From contig CBDANB010000005.1 in the NCBI GenBank assembly GCA_965197395.1, positions 310,001 to 374,000 on the forward strand: a DNA stretch of 64,000 nucleotides, written 5' to 3'. The first letter of the stretch is position 1; the number at the start of each line of letters is the position of its first letter. Origin of the DNA: CAZYFH01 sp965197395. GTDB lineage: Bacteria; Acidobacteriota; Vicinamibacteria; Vicinamibacterales; UBA8438. The notes beneath the pieces were generated by a model, which was not told where the DNA came from, ran no database searches, and saw nothing but the letters and a program-made list of their open reading frames with translations. Shown piece after piece: positions 1 through 7,779 of this stretch. The position numbers and the translations under genes were made by a program.

Positions 1-636
1 TACGTCGTCTGTCCGCTGGTGGAGGAATCGGCGAAGAGCGACTTGAGCGCGGCGACCGACATGGCGGAGCACCTCGGGCGGGAGGTCTTTTCGACGCGTC
101 GTGTGGCGCTCCTGCATGGCCGGATGAAGCGCGCGGAGCGAGATCGGATCATGCATGACTTTGCCGCGGGTCGCATCGACGTGCTCGTCGCGACCACGGT
201 CATCGAGGTCGGGATCGACGTGCCGAACGCGACAGTGATGCTGGTTGATCACGCGGAGCGCTTCGGGTTGGCACAGCTTCACCAGTTACGTGGTCGTGTC
301 GGCCGGGGTCCGGCGCAGGCACACTGCGTGCTGATGTACCATCCCCCGCTATCGGACCAGGCACGAGCCCGGCTCGACGCGCTGGCATCCACGGACGACG
401 GATTCGAGGTGGCGGAGCGAGACCTCGAGCTGCGCGGACCGGGGGATTTCTTTGGGACGCGTCAGTCTGGCCTCCCTGTGTTCCGCGTCGGCGACGTGAT
501 ACGCGATCATCGCGTCATGGACGACGCGCGCCGCGCGGCGTTCGCATGGCTCGATGGCGGAGCACGCGCCGACGTGGACCTCAGGGCCGTGCGCGACGGA
601 TGGGCCGTGCGATACGGGCTTGTCGGCGTCGGATAA
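1..636 (+). CDS. recG: ATP-dependent DNA helicase RecG, C-terminal part
   Basis: This is the last 211 residues of RecG, the branch-migrating helicase that remodels stalled forks and Holliday junctions. The frame is open from base 1, so the gene begins outside the window; intact RecG is usually about 690-850 residues. Visible C-terminal helicase motifs are TTVIEVGIDVPNA (about residues 65-77, motif V region) and QLHQLRGRVGRG (motif VI). The tail carries GPGDFFGTRQSG, typical of RecG and distinguishing it from Mfd. rsmD begins 8 bp after the TAA stop on the same strand, so recG, rsmD and coaD probably share a transcript. Confidence 0.95.
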   Translation, partial: YVVCPLVEESAKSDLSAATDMAEHLGREVFSTRRVALLHGRMKRAERDRIMHDFAAGRIDVLVATTVIEVGIDVPNATVMLVDHAERFGLAQLHQLRGRVGRGPAQAHCVLMYHPPLSDQARARLDALASTDDGFEVAERDLELRGPGDFFGTRQSGLPVFRVGDVIRDHRVMDDARRAAFAWLDGGARADVDLRAVRDGWAVRYGLVGVG

Positions 637-644
637 ACATCACG

Positions 645-1193
645 GTGCGCGTCATCGCCGGCACGCTCAAAGGACGACGGCTGGCAGCGCCGGGCTGGGC
701 TGGCCTGCGGCCCACGTCCGATCGTTTGCGCGAGACCCTTTTCAACATCCTGGCGGATCGGGTGTCGGGCGCGGCCGTGCTGGATGCCTGTGCCGGGACC
801 GGCGCGCTCGGGATCGAGGCCATCAGCCGCGGCGCAGCCGCGGTGGCCTTCGTCGACCGTGACCCACGGGCGGCAGCGCTGATCGCCGCCAACCTCGAGC
901 GGTGCGCGGTCGCCGAACGCGGGACGGTCGTGATCGGCGCCGCGCCCGGCGCGTTGGCCCACCTCGCATCGGGTCCGTTCGACCTGGTGTTGCTCGACCC
1001 GCCCTACGAATGTGACGCGGCCGAAATCGATGCCATACTGTGCGCGTCCGCCGCGTGTCTGGCGTCCGACGGTTGGGTCGTGCTGGAGCGCGCACGGCGA
1101 ACGGTGACGCCACAGGTCGCAGGACTGGCGCATCTGCGTCGTGTCACCTCCGGTGACAGCGTGTTGGAGTTCTATGGGCAGCAACAGATCTAG
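645..1193 (+). CDS. rsmD: 16S rRNA (guanine966-N2)-methyltransferase RsmD
   Basis: RsmD methylates G966 of 16S rRNA using S-adenosylmethionine. The GTG start at 645 gives the usual N-terminus MRVIAGTLKGRRL and a 182-residue protein, a normal family length; the frame is open further upstream but that would overlap recG heavily. The SAM-binding loop LDACAGTGALGIEAISRG and the catalytic LLDPPYE motif (DPPY, as in N2-guanine methyltransferases) are both present. The 3' end overlaps coaD by 20 bp, which fits coupled translation in one operon. Confidence 0.93.
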   Translation: MRVIAGTLKGRRLAAPGWAGLRPTSDRLRETLFNILADRVSGAAVLDACAGTGALGIEAISRGAAAVAFVDRDPRAAALIAANLERCAVAERGTVVIGAAPGALAHLASGPFDLVLLDPPYECDAAEIDAILCASAACLASDGWVVLERARRTVTPQVAGLAHLRRVTSGDSVLEFYGQQQI

Positions 1194-1686
1194 GCTGGCG
1201 GTCTACCCCGGGTCGTTCGATCCACTGACCAACGGGCACGTCGACATCATCGAACGCGGCGCGCGGCTGTTCGATCGGATCGTGCTCGCCATCCTGGTCA
1301 ACGTGGACAAGTCCCCGCTGTTTTCGATCGAGGAGCGCGTAGCGATCCTGCGCGAAGTGTTTGCGGATCATCCGAACGTCGAGGCGGAGACCTTTGATGG
1401 ACTGCTGGTCGACTACGCGCGTCACCGCGGCGCCGATGTCATCGTTCGCGGTCTCCGCGCCATCTCCGACTTCGAATACGAGATGCAGATGGCGTTGATG
1501 AACCGCCATCTCAATGCGGAGATCGAGACCGTGTTCATGATGCCGTCCGAGGAGTACACGTATCTCAGCTCGCGGCTCGCGAAAGAGGTGTTCGCGCTAG
1601 GAGGCTCGGTCGCGGGTCTCGTGCCCGACGTCGTGGAAACGCGGCTGCGGATGAAGGTGGTCGCGCGGGCCGACGGCACGGGGTGA
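1174..1686 (+). CDS. coaD: Phosphopantetheine adenylyltransferase CoaD
   Basis: CoaD transfers AMP from ATP to 4'-phosphopantetheine, the penultimate step of coenzyme A synthesis. The protein has 170 residues, slightly longer than the usual 155-165. The nucleotidyltransferase signature is clear: YPGSFDPLTNGHVDIIERG contains the TNGH (T/HxGH) motif, and YLSSRLAKEVFALGG near the C-terminus matches the ISSxxVRE-type ATP-binding motif. ATG at 1174 was chosen because it places the family N-terminus (RLAVYPGSFDP) seven residues in. It overlaps rsmD by 20 bp. Confidence 0.95.
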   Translation: MGSNRSRLAVYPGSFDPLTNGHVDIIERGARLFDRIVLAILVNVDKSPLFSIEERVAILREVFADHPNVEAETFDGLLVDYARHRGADVIVRGLRAISDFEYEMQMALMNRHLNAEIETVFMMPSEEYTYLSSRLAKEVFALGGSVAGLVPDVVETRLRMKVVARADGTG

Positions 1687-1720
1687 TTGCCCACCCGCCC
1701 CACCCTCGGGCCACCCGACC

Positions 1721-2917
1721 GTGACACAGATGGATCTTGCGGACCGGTTAACCCGGGTGTCGTCCTCTCAGACGCAGCAGGTGTTGACCGCGGCCGAGGG
1801 ATTGCGACGGCAGGGCATCGACGTGATCGACCTCGGAGCGGGGGAGCCGGACTTCGCCACGCCTCCACACGTGAAGGCCGCGGGTTCCGCGGCCATCGCG
1901 GCGAATTTCACGAAGTACACGCCGAACGCCGGGATCGCCGAGCTCAAGGAGGCCATCTGCGCTCGCTACGTCGATGACTATGGCACGCACTACACCCAAG
2001 CCGAGACCATCGTCACCGCCGGAGGGAAGCAGGCGCTGTTCAATGTCGCCATGTCGCTGTTTGGTCCGGGTGACGAGGTCATCACCCACGCGCCCGCCTG
2101 GCCGAGCATCGTCGAGCAGATCAAGATCGCTGGCGCAGAGCCGGTGCTCGTACGCACGTATCCGGATGAGGGATTTCGCGTCGCGGCAGCTCGCGTGCTC
2201 GACGCGCTGTCCGCACGCACGCGCGCCATCATCATCAATTCGCCGGGCAATCCGACCGGGGCGCTCGTCGCCGAGGAGGAGTTGGCGACCATCGCGCGCG
2301 AGGCGTCGACGCGTGGCATCTGGGTGATCGTCGACCTGTGCTACGAACGCCTCATCTACGATGACGTGCCGCACAACTTGCCCCGCGTCATCGGGGAGCT
2401 GGCCCGCGATCGGGGCGTGCTCATCGGCAGCGTGTCAAAGACCTATGCCATGACGGGGTGGCGCTGCGGATGGGCCCTGGGACCCGAACCGCTGATCGCG
2501 GCGGCCAACACCCTGCAGAGCCATGCCACATCGAACGTCTGTTCGATCACACAGCAGGCGGCGGTCGCCGCGCTGACCGGACCGCAAGCTTGCGTGCAGA
2601 CGATGCTGAACGAATACCGCACGCGGCGCGACCGGCTCTGCGCCTGGCTCGCATCCGAGGCCCGCATCCGGGTCGTGCCTCCGGCCGGCGCGTTCTATCT
2701 GTTTCCCGACATCACCGACGTGCTCTCCCCGGACGGGCCACGCACGTCCGCGGAATTCGCGTCCCGTCTTCTCGCGGAAGCGCACGTCGCACTGACGGCG
2801 GGCGAAGCATTCGACGCGCCAGGCTTCCTGCGTGTGTCCTACGCCACGTCGTTGGCGCGTTTGGAGGAAGGCGCGACCCGGCTGGTGCGATTCGTGTCGA
2901 CGCTTAACCCCAGCTGA
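1721..2917 (+). CDS. Pyridoxal-phosphate aminotransferase, aspartate aminotransferase type
   Basis: Class I/II PLP-dependent aminotransferase of 398 residues, most like bacterial aspartate (or aromatic) aminotransferases. Family features in order are DLGAGEPDFATPPHVK near residue 40, YTPNAGIAELKEAI, NSPGNPTGA (PLP-binding Asn region), and SVSKTYAMTGWRCGW with the Schiff-base Lys in SKTYAMTGWR. The GTG at 1721 is used; an ATG three codons later is an equally good start. Substrate specificity cannot be read from sequence. It lies 34 bp after coaD and its 3' end overlaps the convergent PH-domain gene by 14 bp. Confidence 0.88.
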   Translation: MTQMDLADRLTRVSSSQTQQVLTAAEGLRRQGIDVIDLGAGEPDFATPPHVKAAGSAAIAANFTKYTPNAGIAELKEAICARYVDDYGTHYTQAETIVTAGGKQALFNVAMSLFGPGDEVITHAPAWPSIVEQIKIAGAEPVLVRTYPDEGFRVAAARVLDALSARTRAIIINSPGNPTGALVAEEELATIAREASTRGIWVIVDLCYERLIYDDVPHNLPRVIGELARDRGVLIGSVSKTYAMTGWRCGWALGPEPLIAAANTLQSHATSNVCSITQQAAVAALTGPQACVQTMLNEYRTRRDRLCAWLASEARIRVVPPAGAFYLFPDITDVLSPDGPRTSAEFASRLLAEAHVALTAGEAFDAPGFLRVSYATSLARLEEGATRLVRFVSTLNPS

Positions 2918-4439
2918 ACGCGCGACTGTTGGCTTCGTCGTAGAGGCGGCGCGTGACATCGACGGCGACCGCCTGATCGAGATATGGGATGGCGATGGTG
3001 TGTCCCCCCGCCTCGGCCCCAGCAGTGTCGACGCGAACAGACGCCATGCCATGCCGTCGGTCGAACGGCGACTCACCGAGGGCGACCGTCTGAATCTTGC
3101 CGTAGTGGACGAGCGTCAGCGTGCGGGTCCACCAGCCCGTTCGAAACAACACACCCCACGAGGTGAGCGCATAGCCGGCGTGCCGCACATAGAGACGAGC
3201 ATGGCCGTAGGCCAGGAGCGACGCCGGTAGCCCGAGCGCAAGGGCCCAGAGGTCGACGACCACTCCCGCGAGCACCGTCACTGGCGCCACCACCGCCATC
3301 CACCGCCGAAAGATACGCCGCCAGGCGCGGCGAGCGATCGGCGTCCACGTGACCCCGTCGAGATCGACCTGCTCATCGACGTCGCGCAGAAGCGTCGGCA
3401 AACGGGCGGTGTCGACCATCGGCGCCAGCCACTGGCGTTCCGCTTTTGGCATGCCTTGTTGGGCACCGAAATCGACGTCCACGTCGGTGGCGCCGCCACC
3501 GACGGTTCGCATCTCGACCGATTGACGGCGAAAGGCGCGATGGAGCGGTGTCTCCGTGGATTTGAGTGATTGGATGCGAGACGTCGGGATCGTGCGCGTC
3601 ACCCGGGTGAAGAGACCGTATTCGGCACCGAGATCGTGACCACGCCGGCTCAAGGTGAACCCGTGCAGCTTCAGGAAGAACCAGCCGACTGAGAACGCGC
3701 GGAGCAGGATCACCGCCACCATAAGAAACGTGCCGCCGACGAGGATGCCGGTGAGGACGGGACTCTCGAACGCGACCGCAGGCACCCAACCCATGGCCGA
3801 CCCGAGATACTGCTCGATGAGATCGCCGGTGTTGCGAGCCCAGCCGGCGCGTTGCCAGAACAGGCCCATCGCCGCGCCAACGACCACCAGGCCCTTGTTG
3901 GAGACGATGCCGAGCTTGACGATCTCCCGAGGCGGTAACTGCAGGAGCACATCGGCGGTGGCGGCCGATTCCGTCCCGTCTCCGTCCACTGCGGAGGCCG
4001 CATCGTGTCGACCCGCGAACACGCGCGCCCGCATCTCGGTGACAGCATCCAGCGACAAGACGCGCATCACCGCCTCCGGTTTGGTTCCACTGGCGGTCTC
4101 GACCCGGACGAGCGCGACCCGGAAGAGGCGATGCAGGGGATTCTGGACGAGGTCGATATTTTGAATGCGTGCGTACGGAATGTGGCGTTCGGTCCGGGTG
4201 AGGAGGCCGTCGCGGACGATTATCTCGTCCGCCGCGAGGCGGTAGCGAAAGACGAGGTACTGGATGACGGCTCCGAGGGCGGCCGGGACGATGAACACGG
4301 CTGCCCACAACTCAAAGCTGGAGCCACCACCCGACGCGAAGATGACGAGGAGCGCCGGGACGATGAAGCCCTTGGCGAACTGCGCGGCCATGAACATCCA
4401 TGAGAGCGGATGCAGGCGCCGCTCGTCAGATGCCGCCAT
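2904..4439 (-). CDS. ydbT: YdbT-like membrane protein with bacterial PH (bPH2) domains
   Basis: Multi-pass membrane protein of 511 residues resembling YdbT of Bacillus, built of repeated bacterial PH-like (formerly DUF304) domains. The N-terminus LSWMFMAAQFAKGFIVPALL is hydrophobic and is followed by a first PH domain (VRDGLLTRTERHIPYARIQN). A second copy reads YGLFTRVTRTIPTSRIQSL and a third LVHYGKIQTVALGESPFDRR. Hydrophobic pairs separate the copies. It starts 4 bp after the YdbS-like gene, so the two are one operon. The biochemical role of the family is poorly known. Confidence 0.85.
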   Translation of the reverse strand: MAASDERRLHPLSWMFMAAQFAKGFIVPALLVIFASGGGSSFELWAAVFIVPAALGAVIQYLVFRYRLAADEIIVRDGLLTRTERHIPYARIQNIDLVQNPLHRLFRVALVRVETASGTKPEAVMRVLSLDAVTEMRARVFAGRHDAASAVDGDGTESAATADVLLQLPPREIVKLGIVSNKGLVVVGAAMGLFWQRAGWARNTGDLIEQYLGSAMGWVPAVAFESPVLTGILVGGTFLMVAVILLRAFSVGWFFLKLHGFTLSRRGHDLGAEYGLFTRVTRTIPTSRIQSLKSTETPLHRAFRRQSVEMRTVGGGATDVDVDFGAQQGMPKAERQWLAPMVDTARLPTLLRDVDEQVDLDGVTWTPIARRAWRRIFRRWMAVVAPVTVLAGVVVDLWALALGLPASLLAYGHARLYVRHAGYALTSWGVLFRTGWWTRTLTLVHYGKIQTVALGESPFDRRHGMASVRVDTAGAEAGGHTIAIPYLDQAVAVDVTRRLYDEANSRAFSWG

Positions 4440-4443
4440 CGGA

Positions 4444-5019
4444 TCAGCCGTCGATCAGATAGTCGCGCATGCGGAGTGCCACGGCGTGCGGCAACCCGCC
4501 CAGTGACACGGAGGCATCCTGTGTGCCGGCGGTGTGGAGCACGAGAGTCGCGAGATCGAACGCGCGCTCGATCGGTCCCTGCGCGACGTCCGTGTGCTGC
4601 ACGCGCGATGTGGGGACCGATGTCACGGAACGCCAGACGACGCCCCGCCGAATCGTCAACCCGCGGACGTCGAGCCGATAGCGAGTATGTCGGTATCGGA
4701 CGCCCGGCCAGACGTAGCACAGGGTGGAGAGGAGAGCCGTCTGCGCGGCCCAGCCGCCGAACACCAACGTCGCGCCACCGCCGAGTTCCCCAACGAAAGT
4801 GACGACGCTGACGGCAATCAGGCTGGCCACGGACACGATGCCGACCCAGATGGCGGCGGTGAGCCGGGCCGCGAGCACGGTCTTTGGATCGAGGGCGTGG
4901 TCCTGACCGTCCGCCACGTCCTGGAGGGGCGCGGTGGTCGCATCCGCGATCACCGCAGGGGCAGCCGCGACAGAAGTAGATACGGCGCCGCCGGACGCGG
5001 CCTCTGCCTCAGCGGCCAT
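4444..5019 (-). CDS. ydbS: YdbS-like PH-domain membrane protein
   Basis: Protein of 191 residues with two hydrophobic segments (about residues 50-100) followed by one bacterial PH domain: RYRLDVRGLTIRRGVVW then SVTSVPTSRVQHTDVAQGPI. This is the size and layout of YdbS, which pairs with YdbT in many bacteria; here it lies 4 bp upstream of the YdbT-like gene. The first 45 residues are Ala-rich and probably cytoplasmic. Function is unassigned beyond family membership. Confidence 0.85.
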   Translation of the reverse strand: MAAEAEAASGGAVSTSVAAAPAVIADATTAPLQDVADGQDHALDPKTVLAARLTAAIWVGIVSVASLIAVSVVTFVGELGGGATLVFGGWAAQTALLSTLCYVWPGVRYRHTRYRLDVRGLTIRRGVVWRSVTSVPTSRVQHTDVAQGPIERAFDLATLVLHTAGTQDASVSLGGLPHAVALRMRDYLIDG

Positions 5020-5147
5020 ACCCTGATCCTACGGGATGTGACGCGTTTCGTTCCCGGTCGGCGGACGGGGGGCGAGCCCTTCTCGCGCACGGAGTCGGAC
5101 GTGAAGTTCGTGGCCGTCGACTGGCCGATCCCCGGAGGGGGCGGTCC

Positions 5148-5987
5148 CTATTCGTCCGCCGGCCTCCATTCCCGGGCCAAGCGGCGAGCCTCGGCGAGTT
5201 GGTCGGGGGACAGCGCATGAGCAGCGCGATCGCGGCCCTGCGTCGCACCCTCCCGCACCGCGCCCGTGGCCCGTGTCGCGGCGAGGCTCAGCCACATATG
5301 CGCGCGCACGTAATCCGGGGCGCCTGTGCGTCCGTTGCGGTGGACGAACCCCAGGCGGTTCCGTTTCCTGGCCAGGCCTCGCGCAGCCGCTCGTTCGTAC
5401 TGCCACACTGCGTCCGGATAGTCCCGCGGAACGCCGAGATCGTGGCCGTACAGGAACCCGAGATTGTATTGCGCCACCGCATGCCCTTGCTCCGCCGCGA
5501 GCTGCCACCATCGCTTCGCCTCGGGACCGCTTGGTTGGACACCGTCACCGCGGGCGTACATGCCCCCAAGGTTATTCTGCGCGTCGGGATCGCCTTGCTC
5601 CGCCGCGAGCCGGTACCAACGGATTGCCTCAGTATCGTTCTGGGGCACGCCTCGGCCCTCCCGGTAGTGGAAGCCGAGGTTGAACTGTGCCGCTGCATGC
5701 CCTTGATCGGCGGCCGCACGGAACCACCCTGCTGCAGCGGAATCGTCTTCCAGCACGCCCGCGCCGCGCCGGTACTTGAACCCCAGCGAGACCTGCGCAT
5801 CGACGTTACCCTGGTCGGCCTGCGTATGTAGGTGCGCCAGGTCGGGCGGCATGATCGTCAATGGTGTCTCACCGATCCGCACACTCAGGCCGGTGACGAG
5901 TGCCACGAGGGCGATGAACCAGACGCGTCGCTGAGGCAAGACCGTTCTCGAAGAAGCACGACGCCAGGGGGCGCGAAGACGATTCAT
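5148..5987 (-). CDS. Sel1-repeat (TPR-like) protein with N-terminal membrane anchor
   Basis: Protein of about 279 residues with a hydrophobic N-terminal segment (VWFIALVALVTGLSV) and then at least five Sel1-like repeats of about 36 residues: QADQGNVDAQVSLGFKYRRG, AADQGHAAAQFNLGFHYREG, AAEQGDPDAQNNLGGMYARG, AAEQGHAVAQYNLGFLYGHD and a degenerate last one. Sel1 repeats mediate protein-protein contacts, so it is probably an exported or membrane-tethered scaffold; partner unknown. The ATG at 5987 is used; a TTG nine codons upstream is possible. Neither has a good ribosome-binding site. Confidence 0.8.
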   Translation of the reverse strand: MNRLRAPWRRASSRTVLPQRRVWFIALVALVTGLSVRIGETPLTIMPPDLAHLHTQADQGNVDAQVSLGFKYRRGAGVLEDDSAAAGWFRAAADQGHAAAQFNLGFHYREGRGVPQNDTEAIRWYRLAAEQGDPDAQNNLGGMYARGDGVQPSGPEAKRWWQLAAEQGHAVAQYNLGFLYGHDLGVPRDYPDAVWQYERAAARGLARKRNRLGFVHRNGRTGAPDYVRAHMWLSLAATRATGAVREGATQGRDRAAHALSPDQLAEARRLAREWRPADE

Positions 5988-6157
5988 CCTATCGCTGGCG
6001 AGCCTCGGCTTCAAATGCAGAGAAGCGATCGCGCAGCCGTCTGCCGGCTGGCCCGACGGTGCTTGTCCCCCAGGCCCGTGGCCACTGGTGTCTCTTTGGT
6101 GGCATAATCGCCGTCAGCGGATCACTATCGGCAGAGTGGTGAAAGGGGAGCACACCC

Positions 6158-6691
6158 ATGACGACGAAGCTTCTGGCCTTGTTGATGCTCGTGACACTGA
6201 CGGCCGCGTGCGCGGGCAGCGCCGCGGAGAGCGGTGCGCCGGCGACGGACGCCTCGCCCGCAGGTCTGACCGCGGACGATCGGGCTGAAATCCTGAATCT
6301 CGCCGGCCGCTACAGCCACGGGATCGACCTGGGGGACGCCGACGCCTGGGCGGGGGTGTTCACGGAGGATGGCGTCATGGAGCTGGTGTCGCAGGGAATC
6401 ACAAACACCGGCGATGCGTTGCACTCGATGGCGTCGGGTAACCGCGACGCGTCAGGTCCCCAGTCACGGCACATCCCGACGACCTTTATCATCGAGGGTG
6501 CGGGCGACGAGGCGACCATGCGCTCCTACGTGAGCGTGGTGAGCACAGGCGACCCGGCTCGCATCGTCTTCCAGGGTCGCTACGAGGACGAGTTGCGGCG
6601 GGTCGACGGCCAGTGGCGCATCGCGCATCGCCGGATCCATACGGATTGGATCCAGTCGGCGGTCGCGGAGGGGCTCGCGGCGCGCCAGTAG
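6158..6691 (+). CDS. NTF2/SnoaL-like lipoprotein
   Basis: A 177-residue lipoprotein: the signal peptide ends in the lipobox LTAAC (Cys at about residue 19), and a low-complexity linker leads to a SnoaL/NTF2-like domain beginning DRAEILNLAGRYSHGIDLGD. That opening, with a later HIPTTFIIEG and a terminal WRIAHRRIHTDW, is typical of the SnoaL_4 branch. Such domains bind or turn over small molecules but no substrate can be assigned. A ribosome-binding site (AAAGGGGAG) lies just upstream. The gene stands alone. Confidence 0.8.
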   Translation: MTTKLLALLMLVTLTAACAGSAAESGAPATDASPAGLTADDRAEILNLAGRYSHGIDLGDADAWAGVFTEDGVMELVSQGITNTGDALHSMASGNRDASGPQSRHIPTTFIIEGAGDEATMRSYVSVVSTGDPARIVFQGRYEDELRRVDGQWRIAHRRIHTDWIQSAVAEGLAARQ

Positions 6692-6734
6692 CACAGGGGT
6701 CTCCACGTCGCATCCCGCACGAGAAGCGACTGGT

Positions 6735-7005
6735 AGTTCAAAGATGTAGCCACGACGCTCCAGCAGGGCGATGGCGTGGTGCCCGCGATTCGGTTCGGCG
6801 CGGAGAAAGCCCCGTCCGATCTCGATCAGGAACGGATGGAGCTTTGCGAACTGGAGGAGGTAGGGGTAGACGAGACCGCTCCTGCGACTGATCGTTGGCG
6901 GAGGCGGTAGTTCGGCGGGCGGGCGGCTCGTCCGGAACGTGGGAATCCCGCTCTCCTACGACACCCCGGCGCCTGAGAAGAGTACGCAGTTCCCGGAGGC
7001 GCCCC
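6735..7005 (-). pseudogene. Possible frameshifted remnant of an uncharacterised protein
   Basis: This 327-bp gap between the lipoprotein and vapC has no intact gene, but the minus strand reads as protein in two frames. The first part is RLRELRTLLRRRGVVGERDS and, after a frame change in a GCCC-repeat near 6905-6915, continues GLVYPYLLQFAKLHPFLIEI. The hydrophobic pattern in the second part looks like real coding sequence. I do not recognise the family, and no clear start or stop bounds it. Confidence 0.3.
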
Positions 7006-7018
7006 GGATCAGCGCCTG

Positions 7019-7447
7019 TCACGCGAGCCGATTCGTCTTGAAGCCTCGAAACCGATCGAAGTCTCGATCCTCGGTCAGCAGGGCGCCGACGCCCGCCTCG
7101 CGGCACACGGCCACGATCTGCGCGTCGAAGACGAGGTTGCCGACGGCGTTCGCTTCCCGGACGGCGTCGGCGAGCAAGTCCATATAGCCGGGCCCCGGCG
7201 AAATCACTGCCAGGCTCGGCGAGGCCAGCACGCGGCCAAGCGCATCGCAGGCCTCCTCCGGAGTGAAGGGCGGAGCAAACAGCCGCGGATGGGTGATGAC
7301 ACGCAGGAACTCGCCGAGGCAGAAGACCGGCAGGGCCCAACGGGCCCTGCCTTCTGCCAACGCGACCAGACGTTGCCGGGCGGCGGGGTGCTTGGCGAGC
7401 TCGCGGCGATGGGCGTAGACGAGGACGTTGGTGTCGACCGCTATCAC
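7019..7447 (-). CDS. vapC: PIN-domain ribonuclease toxin, VapC type
   Basis: A 142-residue PIN-domain protein. The N-terminus MIAVDTNVLVYAHRRE carries the first catalytic Asp, and the C-terminal DAQIVAVCREAGVGALLTED followed by DFDRF supplies the remaining acidic residues that bind Mg2+. VapC toxins cleave specific RNAs, often tRNA. Its ATG overlaps the stop of the RHH-type antitoxin gene by 4 bp, the usual antitoxin-first arrangement. No truncation is visible, so the toxin is probably active. Confidence 0.88.
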   Translation of the reverse strand: MIAVDTNVLVYAHRRELAKHPAARQRLVALAEGRARWALPVFCLGEFLRVITHPRLFAPPFTPEEACDALGRVLASPSLAVISPGPGYMDLLADAVREANAVGNLVFDAQIVAVCREAGVGALLTEDRDFDRFRGFKTNRLA

Positions 7448-7683
7448 GCGCGGCCTTCCATCCGCTCGTAGAGCGAATCCCGGTCGTCCCAGTCGACGCC
7501 GGGGACCACGCGTCCACGTTTCATCAGCAGCCGCAGGCGGAACGGCTTGGCAGCGCCAGGTGCCGGCTGCAGGTAGGCGCGCAGCGCCTTCTCGATGAGC
7601 CGGGTCAGCGGTTCGCCCTCGTCGGCCGCACGTTTCTTGGCCTGCCGAATGAGCGTGTCGTCGAACTCCAGCGTTGTGCGCAT
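7444..7683 (-). CDS. vapB: Ribbon-helix-helix antitoxin partner of VapC
   Basis: A 79-residue protein starting MRTTLEFDDTLIRQAKKRA, which matches a ribbon-helix-helix DNA-binding N-terminus, followed by a charged C-terminus that would wrap the toxin. ATG at 7683 gives the canonical MRTTLEFDD start; a longer start at 7719 would read through the operator palindromes. The operon is vapB-vapC with a 4-bp overlap. Autoregulation is expected because two palindromes sit directly upstream of the start codon. Confidence 0.82.
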   Translation of the reverse strand: MRTTLEFDDTLIRQAKKRAADEGEPLTRLIEKALRAYLQPAPGAAKPFRLRLLMKRGRVVPGVDWDDRDSLYERMEGRA

Positions 7684-7716
7684 ACAGATACCTGTATCAA
7701 CGAGGCAGATATCTGT
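7684..7716. promoter_or_regulatory. Operator palindromes upstream of vapB
   Basis: Two short palindromes stand side by side immediately upstream of the vapB ATG: GATACCTGTATC at 7687-7698 (GATAC arms around CT) and CAGATATCTG at 7706-7715, a perfect 10-bp palindrome. Their centres are 18 bp apart. This is the layout expected for cooperative binding of ribbon-helix-helix antitoxin dimers. That they are the operator is inference. Confidence 0.6.
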
Positions 7717-7779
7717 CAACGCCTGATTGAATCCGGTTGCAGGCCAGGCCGCCGCCTGACCGCGCGCGGACGCCGTGCC

